Below the pieces are notes generated by a model, which searched no databases, was not told the DNA's origin, and saw only the letters and a program-made list of their open reading frames with translations. The position numbers and the translations under genes were made by a program. A DNA stretch of 64,000 nt, from assembly GCF_017744395.1 (NCBI RefSeq), contig NZ_JAGIBI010000001.1, forward strand, positions 248,001 through 312,000, read 5' to 3'. Positions 32,776 to 41,207 of the stretch are shown piece after piece (the first letter of the stretch is position 1; each line of letters opens with the position of its first letter). This stretch comes from Herbaspirillum sp. Lineage in GTDB: Bacteria; Pseudomonadota; Gammaproteobacteria; Burkholderiales; Burkholderiaceae_D.

Positions 32776-33804
32776 ATGACCAAAACAACATTCAGCAGAT
32801 TCAGAAGAACCGCATTGGCCGCCATCGCCATTTCCGGGCTGGCGCCGCTGGCATCGGCGCAGCAGCCCATCGTCATCAAGTTCAGCCACGTGGTGGCCAA
32901 CGATACGCCCAAGGGCAAGGGCGCCGAGCGTTTCAAGGAACTGGCCGAGAAGGCCACCAAGGGCCGCGTGAAGGTCGAGGTCTACCCGAACAGCACGCTG
33001 TACAAGGACAAGGAAGAGCTGGAGGCGCTGCAACTGGGCGCGGTGCAGATGCTGGCGCCGTCGCTGGCCAAGTTCGGCCCGCTGGGTGTGAAGGAGTTCG
33101 AGGTGTTCGACCTGCCGTACATTTTCCCCAACCGCGCGGTGCTGCAGCGCGTGACCGAAGGGCCGGTCGGACAAGGGCTGTTCCAGAAGCTGGAAGGCAA
33201 GGGCATCAAGGGCCTGGCCTATTGGGACAACGGCATGAAGGTGATGACGGCCAACAAGCCCCTGCACAAGGTCACGGACTTCCGTGGCTTGAAGATGCGC
33301 ATCCAGTCCTCCAAGGTGCTGGACGAGCAGTTCCGCGCCCTGAAGGCCAATCCGCAGGTGCTGGCGTTCTCCGAGGTGTACCAGGCGTTGCAGACCGGCG
33401 TGGTGGACGGCAGCGAGAACACGCCTTCGAACGTCTTTACGCAGAAGATGCATGAGGTGCAATCCAACCTGACGGTGTCCGACCACGGCTACATCGGCTA
33501 TGCGGTGATCGTGAACAAGAAATTCTGGGATTCGCTGCCGGCTGACGTCCGCACCCAACTGGAAGGCGCGATGAAGGAGGCCACTGCCTACGCCAACACC
33601 ATCGCGCAGAAGGAGAACGACGATGCGCTGGCGGCTATCAAGGCTTCCGGCAAGACCAAGGTCTATTACCTGACCGACGAAGAGAAGGCCGAATGGCGCA
33701 AGGCCTTGATGCCCGTGCACAAGAGCATGACCTCGCGCGTCGGCAAGGACCTGATCGAGGCGATCTACAAGGAGAGTGAGGCGGCCGGCGTGAAGATGAA
33801 CTGA
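32776..33804 (+). CDS. TRAP transporter solute-binding protein, DctP family
   Basis: 342 residues with a Sec signal ending ASAQQP. TRAP-type fold: IVIKFSHVVANDTPKGKGAERFKELAEKATKGRVKVEVYPNSTLYKDKEELEALQLGAVQM, and the long-helix region ENTPSNVFTQKMHEVQSNLTVSDHGYIGYAVIVN with the conserved Arg in FRGLKMRIQSSKVLDEQF for carboxylate binding. It would bind a C4/C5 dicarboxylate such as itaconate. The DctQ and DctM membrane genes that normally follow are absent here: a terminator comes next. Confidence 0.93.
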   Translation: MTKTTFSRFRRTALAAIAISGLAPLASAQQPIVIKFSHVVANDTPKGKGAERFKELAEKATKGRVKVEVYPNSTLYKDKEELEALQLGAVQMLAPSLAKFGPLGVKEFEVFDLPYIFPNRAVLQRVTEGPVGQGLFQKLEGKGIKGLAYWDNGMKVMTANKPLHKVTDFRGLKMRIQSSKVLDEQFRALKANPQVLAFSEVYQALQTGVVDGSENTPSNVFTQKMHEVQSNLTVSDHGYIGYAVIVNKKFWDSLPADVRTQLEGAMKEATAYANTIAQKENDDALAAIKASGKTKVYYLTDEEKAEWRKALMPVHKSMTSRVGKDLIEAIYKESEAAGVKMN

Positions 33805-33827
33805 GGCTGCGCCGGACACATTGTTTC

Positions 33828-33857
33828 AATACGGCCCGCAGTGATGCGGGCCGTATT
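33828..33857. terminator. Bidirectional Rho-independent terminator
   Basis: AATACGGCCCGCA-GTGA-TGCGGGCCGTATT is a perfect 13-bp stem with A-rich and T-rich ends, ending both the dctP transcript and the convergent argC transcript. Confidence 0.85.
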
Positions 33858-33878
33858 CATTTTGGCCGGGGCAATGCG

Positions 33879-34811
33879 TCAGGCGCCATGCAGCATCAGG
33901 TCCAGGTTCTGCACCGCCGCGCCAGAGGCGCCCTTGCCCAGGTTGTCGAAGACCGCGCATAGCAGGAAGTGGCCTTCCTGGTCGCTGCCGAACACGCCCA
34001 GCGTCATGTCGTTGCTGTTGTTGTGAGCGGTGGGATCGAGACGTTCGGTGGTCGCGCTTTGCCCGGCCGTCAGCACCTTGACATGGCGCGCGCCCGCATA
34101 GTGGCTTTCCAGCGCCGCGCGCAGGCTTTCCTTGCTGGCATGCGCAGGCAGCAGGCGCGCCTGCAGGGCGATCGTCAGGACGATGCCCTGGCGGAAGGCG
34201 CCGTAGGACGGCACAAATACCGGGCGCTGGGTCAGGTCGGCGTGCAATTGCATTTCCGGCGGATGCTTGTGTTGCAGGCCCAGGCCGTAGGTGACGAAGG
34301 GGGCAGCGTTGGCGGCATGTTCGCCTTCATATTGTTCGACCTGGGTGCGGCCGCCGCCCGAATAACCCGATACCGCGTGGATCGCCAGCGGATAGTCCGG
34401 CGGCACCAGTCCCGCCTGTACCAGCGGGCGCAGCAGAGCGATGGCGCCGGTCGGGTAGCAGCCGGGATTGGTCACGCGCAGCGCCGTGGCGATGCGCGAG
34501 GGCTGGTCGGATGACATTTCGGGGAAACCGTAGGTCCAGCCGGGATCGGTGCGGTGCGCCGAACTGGCGTCGATGATGCGCACCTTGGGGTTGTCGACCA
34601 GCGCCACCGCTTCGCGCGCGGCGGCGTCCGGCAGGCACAGCAGGGCGATGTCAGCGGTGTTGATGGCTTCGGCGCGGCGCCGCACATCCTTGCGCTCGGC
34701 GGCGGGCAAGCTCAGCAGGCGCAGGTCGCTGCGCCCGCGCAGGCGTTCGTTGATTTGCAGGCCGGTAGTGCCCTGGTCGCCGTCGATGAAAATCAGGGGA
34801 AGATTGCTCAC
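33879..34811 (-). CDS. argC: N-acetyl-gamma-glutamyl-phosphate reductase, short (type 2) form
   Basis: 310 residues, the short AGPR form. N-terminal NADP-binding [19 protein letters not shown], the active-site Cys in [17 protein letters not shown], and [15 protein letters not shown] are visible. It reduces N-acetylglutamyl-5-phosphate to the semialdehyde in arginine synthesis; argE is also in this window at 56601. Short-form ArgC proteins often coexist with a long-form copy elsewhere. It is divergent from a LysR gene over a 143-bp region with a perfect LysR-type palindrome. Confidence 0.92.
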   Translation of the reverse strand: MSNLPLIFIDGDQGTTGLQINERLRGRSDLRLLSLPAAERKDVRRRAEAINTADIALLCLPDAAAREAVALVDNPKVRIIDASSAHRTDPGWTYGFPEMSSDQPSRIATALRVTNPGCYPTGAIALLRPLVQAGLVPPDYPLAIHAVSGYSGGGRTQVEQYEGEHAANAAPFVTYGLGLQHKHPPEMQLHADLTQRPVFVPSYGAFRQGIVLTIALQARLLPAHASKESLRAALESHYAGARHVKVLTAGQSATTERLDPTAHNNSNDMTLGVFGSDQEGHFLLCAVFDNLGKGASGAAVQNLDLMLHGA

Positions 34812-34902
34812 GATGTGCTCCTGTCGGTACGTCGATACGGGTTCAGGCAGCCATCTTGCGGTAAACCCTATAATTGGAAAAGTTGAATATTTAAAAGAGA
34901 TG

Positions 34903-34919
34903 ATTCAGGTTTTCTGAAT
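34903..34919. promoter_or_regulatory. LysR-type operator candidate between argC and its divergent regulator
   Basis: ATTCAG-GTTTT-CTGAAT is a perfect 6-5-6 inverted repeat with a T-N11-A core, 36 bp upstream of the LysR start. Confidence 0.6.
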
Positions 34920-34954
34920 GATCGTTTCGATTTAATCCATTTCCATACGGCACC

Positions 34955-35854
34955 ATGCGCGAACTCAATCTCGACCGCCTGCGTACCCTGGTCGCCATCG
35001 TCGACCTCGGCTCCTTTGCCGCCGCCGCCCGCGCGCTGCACCTGGCGCCGCCCACGGTGAGCCTGCATATCAGCGAGCTGGAAAGCAGCGTCGGCGCGAC
35101 TTTGCTGCTGCGCCAGCGCAGCCGGGTGCGGCCTTCGGGCGTGGGCGAGACGCTGGTGGCGCGGGCGCGGCAATTGCTGGCCGATGCCGAGCAGGCGCTG
35201 GAAGAGGTCAAGCGCCAGGTGCAGGGGCTGGAAGGGCGGGTGCGCCTGGGTGCCTCGACCGGGGCCATCGCCTATCTGCTGCCGCAGGCGCTGGAGATGG
35301 TGGGGCAGCGCCATCCCGGCATCGATGTGCAGGTGATGGTGCTGACCTCGGAAGAGACCTTGGCGCGGCTGTCCGGCGGCACGCTCGATATCGGCCTGGT
35401 GGCGCTGCCGCAGGCGGCGGTGGACGGCTTGTCGGTCAAGCCGTGGCGGCGCGATCCGGTGATGGCATTCGTGCCGGCCGGCTGGAATGCGCCGCGCACG
35501 GTCACGCCGCAATGGCTGGCGGCGCAGCCGCTGATCCTGAATGCGCCCAATACGCGGTTGTCGCGCCTGACGACGGAGTGGTTCGCGGCGGCCGGCGAGC
35601 ACCCGGCGGCGCGCATCCAGCTCAATTTCAACGATGCGGTGAAAAGCCTGGTGGCGGCCGGTTATGGCGCGACCTTGCTGCCGCATGAAGTCGGCCAGCA
35701 GGACATGGGTGGGCCGCCCGCCGATCCGCGCATCGCCATGCGGCCGCTCAAGCCGAAGCTATGGCGGCCGCTGGGGATCGCGCACCGTACCGGCGAGCCC
35801 GAGCCGGCCACGCGGTACATGCTGGAGGCCTTATGGGCGCTCAAGCAGGCTTGA
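34955..35854 (+). CDS. LysR-family regulator divergent from argC
   Basis: 299 residues. HTH: LDRLRTLVAIVDLGSFAAAARALHLAPPTVSLHISELESSVGATLLLRQRSRVRPSGVGETLVARAR. The effector domain begins RVRLGASTGAIAYLLPQALEMVGQRHPGIDVQVMV. Its position suggests control of argC, which would be unusual because arginine genes in this group are normally handled by ArgR-like or ArgP-like proteins; ArgP (IciA) is itself a LysR protein, but this sequence is not obviously ArgP. Confidence 0.9.
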   Translation: MRELNLDRLRTLVAIVDLGSFAAAARALHLAPPTVSLHISELESSVGATLLLRQRSRVRPSGVGETLVARARQLLADAEQALEEVKRQVQGLEGRVRLGASTGAIAYLLPQALEMVGQRHPGIDVQVMVLTSEETLARLSGGTLDIGLVALPQAAVDGLSVKPWRRDPVMAFVPAGWNAPRTVTPQWLAAQPLILNAPNTRLSRLTTEWFAAAGEHPAARIQLNFNDAVKSLVAAGYGATLLPHEVGQQDMGGPPADPRIAMRPLKPKLWRPLGIAHRTGEPEPATRYMLEALWALKQA

Positions 35855-35870
35855 GCGCGAGGTCATCGCA

Positions 35871-36593
35871 TCATGCTCGCAAAGCTGACAGCGACTGGCG
35901 CTGTTGGCCCTGGCTGTCGAAATTGGTCGGGGACAGCCAGCGTTCGAAGGCGCCGCGCAGCGCCGGCCATTCGCCGTCGATGATGGAGAACCAGGCCGTG
36001 TCGCGGTTGCGGCCGCGATAGACGATGGCCTGGCGGAAGATCCCTTCGAAGCTGAAGCCGAGTCGCAGCGCCGCGTTGCGCGAGGGGGTGTTGAGGCTGT
36101 CGCATTTCCATTCATAGCGGCGGTAGCCCAGTTGCTCGAAGGCGTAGCGCATCAGCAGGAATTGCGCCTCGGTGGCCACGCGTGTGCGCTTGAGCTGGCG
36201 CGATAGCGCGACATGCCCGACCTCGATCACGCCATGCTTCGGCTCGATGCGCATCAGCGCCAGGGTGCCGACGGCGCGCCCGCTGGCCTTGTCGATGACG
36301 GCGTAGTGCAGCGGGTCTTCGCTCTTTTCCAGGGCTTGCGCATGGTTGCGGTAAGAGGCCTGATCGGGGAAGGGGCCGCCCGTCATGTAGGTCCAGTCGC
36401 TGCCGTCCGGCGCCTGGGCAAAGGCTTGGTAGAGGTCGGCGGCATGGCGCTCGGCATTGACCGGTTCCAGCCGGCAGTAGCTGCCTTCGAGCACGATGCG
36501 CTGCGGGAGCGGGCGGGCTTGCCAGTCGGGCAGGGGGAAGCCGATGGGCTGGTTCCAGGCGTTGGTGGCGGGGCTCTTGTTGTCTTGGCTCAT
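35871..36593 (-). CDS. GNAT acetyltransferase, RimJ/RimL type
   Basis: 240 residues from ATG 36593; the track start is 27 codons upstream and would overlap the promoter of the divergent gene. RimJ/RimL-type GNAT features: LEGSYCRLEPVNAERHAADLYQAF, HYAVIDKASGRAVGTLALMRIEPKHGVIEVGHVALSRQLKRTRVATEAQFLLMRYAFEQLGYRRYEWKCDSLNTPSRNAALRLGFSFEGIFRQAIVYRGRNRDTAWFSI. It probably acetylates an N-terminus or a small amine. It is divergent from a MocR regulator and probably controlled by it. Confidence 0.88.
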   Translation of the reverse strand: MSQDNKSPATNAWNQPIGFPLPDWQARPLPQRIVLEGSYCRLEPVNAERHAADLYQAFAQAPDGSDWTYMTGGPFPDQASYRNHAQALEKSEDPLHYAVIDKASGRAVGTLALMRIEPKHGVIEVGHVALSRQLKRTRVATEAQFLLMRYAFEQLGYRRYEWKCDSLNTPSRNAALRLGFSFEGIFRQAIVYRGRNRDTAWFSIIDGEWPALRGAFERWLSPTNFDSQGQQRQSLSALRA

Positions 36594-36717
36594 GGCGTGG
36601 TTGGCGTCGGCGGGACGCTTGCGGTTGGAATGGTTCAAACGATAGCGCTTTCGTGGCATCATAAAAAGTGCCACTATGTCCTTATCTTATGGAGCCACGA
36701 TTTTTGCCGCCCGACCC

Positions 36718-38190
36718 ATGACGGATCCTCTCCTTTTTTCCGCGCTGGCCGATGGCCCCGGCGTGCCGTCGCGCCAGCGGCAGTTGCTGGCGCGTTTCAA
36801 GCAAGCCATCCTGGACGGACGCCTGGCCGCCGGGAGCAGGCTGCCTTCCTCGCGCGCGTTGTGCGAGGAGCTGCAGGTTTCCCGCAATACCGTGCTGGCG
36901 GTGTACGAGCAATTGAGCGCCGAGGGATATGCCCAGGCCGACCGCCAGGGCACGCGGGTGGCGCCGCTGTCGTCGCTGTCTTCCCTGCCGCGCAAGCCGG
37001 CGGTGGAGGTTCCCGCCAAGGCCGCTCCGGCTCCGCTACAGTCGCGGCGGGTGCAGACGCTGGCGCTTACGCGCGATGCCGGCGACCGCAGCCTGCCGCT
37101 GACGCCGGGCATGCCGGCCTTGAACCGGTTTCCCATCAACGCCTGGCTGCGGGCGCAGGAGCGCGCATTGCGGCGGGCGCCGCCGCAGGTGCTGGGATAT
37201 GGCGATCCCCTGGGCGAGCCGGCGTTGCGCAGCGCCATCGCGCAGTATTTGCGGGTGGCGCGCGGTGTGCGCTGCGAGGCAGCGCAGGTGGTGGTGACGG
37301 AGGGCGCGCAAGGCGCCTTGTCGCTGTGCGTGCGCCTGTTTTCCAATCCCGGCGACACAGCCTGGGTGGAGGATCCCGGCTATGGCGGGGCGCGTACGGC
37401 CTTCCACGCCGGCGACCTGAAGACGGTGGGCATGGCGGTGGATAGCGAGGGGATTGTGATTCCCGAACGCCTGTGGCGCACCAGGCCGGCGCGGCTGGTG
37501 CATGTCACGCCTTCGCACCAGTATCCGACCGGCGCCGTGCTGTCGCTGGCGCGCCGGCTGTCGTTGATAGAGCAGGCGCATCGGGCCGGCAGCTGGATCA
37601 TCGAAGACGACTACGACAGCGAGTTCCGTCATCGTGGCCATCCGGTGCCGGCCATGCAGGGGCTGTTGCCGCGGGCGCCTGTGCTGTATGTGGGGACGTT
37701 CAGCAAGACCATGTTCCCGGCCTTGCGCATCGGTTTCCTGGTATTGCCGAAGTCGGCGGGAGAGGGGGCTTACCCGGCGCTGGCCGAACTGTTGCGCGGC
37801 GGCCATCGGCTGGAGCAGCTGGCATTGGCGGAGTTCATCGCCAGCGGCCAGTTCTCGCGGCACTTGGGGCGCATGCGGCGTTTATACCGGGAGCGCCAGC
37901 GGGCGCTGCGGGAGGCGCTGGCCTCGCACCTGAAGATGGAACATGAGGTGCTGGGCGGCGACAGCGGGCTGCACCTGACGGTGCGGCTGCCCGAGGCTTA
38001 TGACGACGCCGCCATCAGCGCCGCGGCGCGCGCGGCGGGGATCAACGTCGGGGCGCTGTCGTCGTTTTCGGCAGCACGTCCGAAGGCGACCTGCAATGGC
38101 CTGGTGATCGGTTATGGCGATACGTCGGAAGACCAGTTCTTGCCGTTGATCGGGCGACTGGGAGGAATACTGCGCAAGCTTGCGCGCTGA
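36718..38190 (+). CDS. MocR/PdxR-type regulator (GntR HTH + aminotransferase domain)
   Basis: 490 residues from ATG 36718 (36676 is the track alternative). The N-terminal GntR winged helix is ILDGRLAAGSRLPSSRALCEELQVSRNTVLAVYEQLSAEGYAQADRQGTRVA, followed by a linker and a fold-type I aminotransferase domain with YLRVARGVRCEAAQVVVTEGAQGALSLCVRLF, EDDYDSEFRH and the PLP-lysine motif YVGTFSKTMFPALRIGFLVLP. Such proteins sense PLP or an amine-PLP adduct. The divergent GNAT gene is the most likely target. Confidence 0.92.
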   Translation: MTDPLLFSALADGPGVPSRQRQLLARFKQAILDGRLAAGSRLPSSRALCEELQVSRNTVLAVYEQLSAEGYAQADRQGTRVAPLSSLSSLPRKPAVEVPAKAAPAPLQSRRVQTLALTRDAGDRSLPLTPGMPALNRFPINAWLRAQERALRRAPPQVLGYGDPLGEPALRSAIAQYLRVARGVRCEAAQVVVTEGAQGALSLCVRLFSNPGDTAWVEDPGYGGARTAFHAGDLKTVGMAVDSEGIVIPERLWRTRPARLVHVTPSHQYPTGAVLSLARRLSLIEQAHRAGSWIIEDDYDSEFRHRGHPVPAMQGLLPRAPVLYVGTFSKTMFPALRIGFLVLPKSAGEGAYPALAELLRGGHRLEQLALAEFIASGQFSRHLGRMRRLYRERQRALREALASHLKMEHEVLGGDSGLHLTVRLPEAYDDAAISAAARAAGINVGALSSFSAARPKATCNGLVIGYGDTSEDQFLPLIGRLGGILRKLAR

Positions 38191-38203
38191 AGGACGCTCG
38201 GCC

Positions 38204-38719
38204 CTAGCTTTCCACTATGGCATCGCCTTCGAACTGTTTGGCATATTCGGCGCGGCGCGCCTGGTCCGATTCGATCAGTAGCTGGTAGCGGGTCTCGGAG
38301 ACGCGTTGCTGCAGCACCGCGGCATAGCGCTCGCGCTGCAGCCATTCGATGATGATGGAGGCGGTCATCACGATCACGGTGTAGACGATGATCATGAAGA
38401 TGTCCTTGTCGTTGAGGCCGTCGATCATGTAGAACGGCTTGCGGAAGAAGAACATCGCGGTGGGAATGCTGACGGCTAGCAGTCCCAGCGCATAAAGGTA
38501 GCCGGCCAGGTAGCTGATGACGATGCAATTGACCGCGAAAAACAGCATCGACATGGATTCGTCGACAATGGGCGCCAAGGCATAGCGCAGGCCGAAGGCC
38601 ATGATGAAACCGGTCACGCTGAAGTAAAGCGGCCGCAGGCCCTGCGGGCGCCAGCTCTTCGCGTTCTTGAGTTTGATCAGCCTCATGAGGACTCTGGAAT
38701 GGGGGCGGGTTGAAGTCAT
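38204..38719 (-). CDS. DUF4118-like four-helix membrane protein
   Basis: About 171 residues if started at ATG 38719 (38731 and 38776 are in-frame alternatives). Four hydrophobic segments in tandem (LYFSVTGFIMAFGLRYALAPI, SMLFFAVNCIVISYLAGYLYALGLLAVSIPTAMFFF, IFMIIVYTVIVMTASIIIEWL) match the membrane module found in KdpD and many hybrid kinases. It ends with a short coiled segment (RYAAVLQQRVSETRYQLLIESDQARRAEYAKQF) instead of a kinase domain. It may be a stand-alone sensor input or a truncated kinase. An 8-bp inverted repeat (ATTGCGCC-AC-GGCGCAAT) sits just before the start. Confidence 0.7.
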   Translation of the reverse strand: MTSTRPHSRVLMRLIKLKNAKSWRPQGLRPLYFSVTGFIMAFGLRYALAPIVDESMSMLFFAVNCIVISYLAGYLYALGLLAVSIPTAMFFFRKPFYMIDGLNDKDIFMIIVYTVIVMTASIIIEWLQRERYAAVLQQRVSETRYQLLIESDQARRAEYAKQFEGDAIVES

Positions 38720-38818
38720 CTTCTCTTGCATTGCGCCACGGCGCAATATCCTCATGTTAAGAAACGCATCTGTCAAAAAACTGACGGAATGGCTTTTTTT
38801 TGCGATGTCGTGTTTGCG

Positions 38819-39730
38819 TTACTGGCGGCGGTCCTTCAGCGGCGAGGAGTGCGCCAGGTACTTGCGCGACAGCTCGTTACCGTGCAGGTCGATGCCGCGC
38901 TTGATGAACATGACCGTTTCATTGGTCACGATCTCGCGCTCGTTGTCGACGGTGATGATGTGGTAGCAGTCTCCCAGCCAGATCACCTTGCGCACTTCCG
39001 ATGAAATGCCTTGCAGGATGAGTTCCGCGTTCTTCGGCGAGGCGGTTTCGTCGTCGATGGAATGGATGATGAGGATGTTGGCGCGCACCAGCGGCAGCGA
39101 TTCCCGCACATAAGCCATCATCCGCTGCGCCGCGCGCAGGTGGCGCGCCGGTATCGACGCCGCGCCGACTGCCGCCACGCCATCCTTTTCCAGGGCGCTG
39201 GCCACGCGCCGGCGCATGTCGAAATTCTTGATGCCGTAGGGTTCGCTCTCCTTGTACGACCAGTTGCGGATGCCCATGTCATAGAACACCCGCAGCAGGT
39301 TCTGGTACCAAGGCACCGACCAGCCGTCATATTGCAGCACCGGCGACAGCAGCACCACGCTCAGCAGTTCGCTGCTGCGCGAAGCGACTGCCAGCGCCAG
39401 CGTCGCGCCCATGCTGAGGCCGCAGATGGAAACCGTCTTGAACTCTTCCCGCAGGCGCGCCACCTTGCTTTCGACGGCGGCGCACCAGTCTTCCCAATTG
39501 GGCGTGACCTGCGAATTGGTCAGCGACGCGGAATAGTTGTCGATGACCATCGGAATGACGGTGCAGCCGACCTTCTTCAATTGCTTGGGGATCGAGCCCA
39601 GCTCGAGCTGGGAGCCGCACAGGCCGTGCAACAGGAGGACGGCATGCTCCTTGTGCGGGCCGCCATGGCGTTCTTCGGTCAGCAAGCCGGCAAAGGTTTC
39701 GGTGTTGTCAATGGATGACGGTGAGTCCAT
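38819..39730 (-). CDS. Alpha/beta hydrolase, carboxylesterase/lysophospholipase-like
   Basis: 303 residues from ATG 39730; the 66-codon upstream part of the track ORF looks non-coding. It has the oxyanion-hole segment AVLLLHGLCGSQLELGSIPKQL, nucleophile elbow ICGLSMGATLALAVA, acid ILIIHSIDDETASP and a terminal His in WLGDCYHIITVDNEREIV, completing a Ser-Asp-His triad. No signal peptide, so a cytoplasmic esterase acting on a medium acyl or lipid-like ester. Monocistronic. Confidence 0.88.
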   Translation of the reverse strand: MDSPSSIDNTETFAGLLTEERHGGPHKEHAVLLLHGLCGSQLELGSIPKQLKKVGCTVIPMVIDNYSASLTNSQVTPNWEDWCAAVESKVARLREEFKTVSICGLSMGATLALAVASRSSELLSVVLLSPVLQYDGWSVPWYQNLLRVFYDMGIRNWSYKESEPYGIKNFDMRRRVASALEKDGVAAVGAASIPARHLRAAQRMMAYVRESLPLVRANILIIHSIDDETASPKNAELILQGISSEVRKVIWLGDCYHIITVDNEREIVTNETVMFIKRGIDLHGNELSRKYLAHSSPLKDRRQ

Positions 39731-40086
39731 AAATCTTCGTTTGCCGGCATTCAAGCCGGCGGTCTTTCTGGCGAACCGTTCGCCCCCGGACATACGGGAT
39801 GGCGCGGCGGTTTGGCGTGCGCTTTGTGTTTCCCGGATGCATTTCCCTGGCCGCCCGTAGCGTGGGCGTGTTTTTTTGCAAAAGTCTAACCGTCCGGGAT
39901 GAATGTTGCCAGCGTTAATCGTTCTCATCTGCCGGTTGAGGCCCTTTCTGGGAGCAGGATGTTTCAGCAGGCGGGAATTGGCCAGAATTATTTGCCGTTA
40001 ATGCAACAATGCCATGTTTGATTGTTTGATGGAAATAATGGTTTTTATGGGATGGCAGCCTGTGCCGGGAAATTCCGGCGCCAATG
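39731..40086. other. Intergenic region upstream of the hydrolase
   Basis: About 350 bp. It holds the leader of the hydrolase gene and AT-richer sequence near 40000-40080. No coding frame with supporting features, tRNA or obvious promoter was recognised. Confidence 0.5.
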
Positions 40087-40119
40087 AAAAAAGCCCTCCG
40101 ATTTGCATCGAAGGGCTTT
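40087..40119 (-). terminator. Rho-independent terminator of the glycine-zipper gene
   Basis: Minus strand AAAGCCCTTCGAT-GCAA-ATCGGAGGGCTTTTTT, a long stem followed by six T, 26 bp after the stop. Confidence 0.85.
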
Positions 40120-40144
40120 CTCGACCGGGGATTGCCGAGGTCGC

Positions 40145-40792
40145 TTAGCCGCGGCCTTCCAGGTGGCCGTTGACTACGCGAACCTGGTCGCCGACGCGCC
40201 AGTTGTCGGCGGTTTGCGGGAAGCTGCGGGTCTTGCCGTTTTCCATCCGCACGTCGACTTCATAGGAGGTGGTGGTGCGGGCGCGCTTTTCCACTTCATT
40301 GCCGGCATAGCCGCCGCCTACTGCGCCGGCGACGGTTGCCAGCGTGCGGCCGGTGCCGCCGCCGATCTGGTTGCCCAGCAGGCCGCCGACGATGGCGCCG
40401 CCGGCAATGCCCACGCCGCTGGTGCTGGGGGTGTGCTGGATGGCGCGCACGGCGACCACTTCACCGCAGCTATTGCAAATGGCGGGAGCCGGTGCTGCCT
40501 GGCCGGGGGCAGCTGCTCTGACGGCTTGTCGGGCCGGGGCTGCTTGTTGCGCCTGTCGTGCTTGTTGTTGGGCGCTGGCTTGTGCTTGCTGCTGCTGTTG
40601 TTGCTCGGCTTGTTGAGCTTGCTGTGCCAGCGCTGCCTGTTGCTGCGGCGAGTTGGTGCTGTTCGAATTGGGGATCAGGCCGGTCATGGCGGCGACGCCG
40701 ATCAGGCTGACCAGGATGACGGCAACCGCAGCACCGGCGACCAGCGGGTGCAGACGATTCGAGGATGCTTGTTTGATAACAGGGGTGTCCAT
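40145..40792 (-). CDS. Glycine-zipper 2TM-domain protein with Gln-rich linker
   Basis: 215 residues. An N-terminal membrane anchor (PLVAGAAVAVILVSLIGVAAMTGLI) is followed by a strikingly Gln/Ala-rich stretch of about 50 residues (AALAQQAQQAEQQQQQQAQASAQQ and onward). A SlyB-type glycine zipper follows (GVGIAGGAIVGGLLGNQIGGGTGRTLATVAGAVGGGYAGNEVEK), then a small beta domain (TTSYEVDVRMENGKTRSFPQTADNWRVGDQVRVVNGHLEG). It likely sits in the envelope and contributes to stability. Own terminator. Confidence 0.88.
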   Translation of the reverse strand: MDTPVIKQASSNRLHPLVAGAAVAVILVSLIGVAAMTGLIPNSNSTNSPQQQAALAQQAQQAEQQQQQQAQASAQQQARQAQQAAPARQAVRAAAPGQAAPAPAICNSCGEVVAVRAIQHTPSTSGVGIAGGAIVGGLLGNQIGGGTGRTLATVAGAVGGGYAGNEVEKRARTTTSYEVDVRMENGKTRSFPQTADNWRVGDQVRVVNGHLEGRG

Positions 40793-41004
40793 GATGGCCT
40801 CTCCATTTATTGTGTTGATGTGATTCGAATTATGGCGAGATGCGGGGACGAAAAAAATCCCGTTAGTGTGTCAGTTGTAAAAACTTGTAATGGATGGCAG
40901 TCCCATCAGGCGCGGCATCGCATGCCATGGGGGATTGGTGCGGATTGGCCGGGGTTCGTTGCCGCTACGGCAATGTTGCGCGGGAGGGACGATCGCAGGG
41001 AAAG
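40793..41004. other. Intergenic region upstream of the glycine-zipper gene
   Basis: About 210 bp that should hold the promoter of the glycine-zipper gene. I see no clear sigma70 pair and no coding frame. Confidence 0.4.
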
Positions 41005-41028
41005 CCGCACCCCGGAGCCGGGGTGCGG
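41005..41028 (-). terminator. Probable original terminator of prfB-lysS
   Basis: CCGCACCCCGG-CT-CCGGGGTGCGG on the minus strand, followed by CTTTCC. It lies about 177 bp beyond the lysS stop, displaced from it by the palindromic element at 41041-41207. Confidence 0.5.
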
Positions 41029-41040
41029 TGGGCAGGCGCT

Positions 41041-41207
41041 TAGAACCTGTTCACGATCTCGTCCGGGGCCGTTCAAATGCCCTTTCAGGCGATCTGCGGC
41101 GTTGCAAAGCCTCGCCGGGCCAACCGGCCCGGCTGCGTTTTGCGCCTTGCATCTCATCCTGAAATGACATTTGACCGACTCCCGGCGAGATCGTGAACAG
41201 GTTCTTA
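41041..41207. mobile_element. 167-bp palindromic MITE-like element at the lysS 3' end
   Basis: The outer arms AGAACCTGTTCACGATCTCG and CGAGATCGTGAACAGGTTCT are perfect inverted repeats of 20 bp. Inward, the two halves remain similar (TCAAATG...TTTCAGG...CGGGCC), meeting at GGGCC-AACC-GGCCC, so the whole sequence can fold as one long imperfect hairpin. It carries no gene. Its right end supplies the TTA that is read as the lysS TAA stop codon. It fits a non-autonomous transposable or REP-type repeat. Confidence 0.75.

Noticed and set aside
40145-40792. CAG/CTG-rich tract as a CRISPR or microsatellite array
   Set aside because: It encodes the Gln/Ala-rich linker of the glycine-zipper protein; no spaced identical repeats. 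No CRISPR array was seen anywhere.
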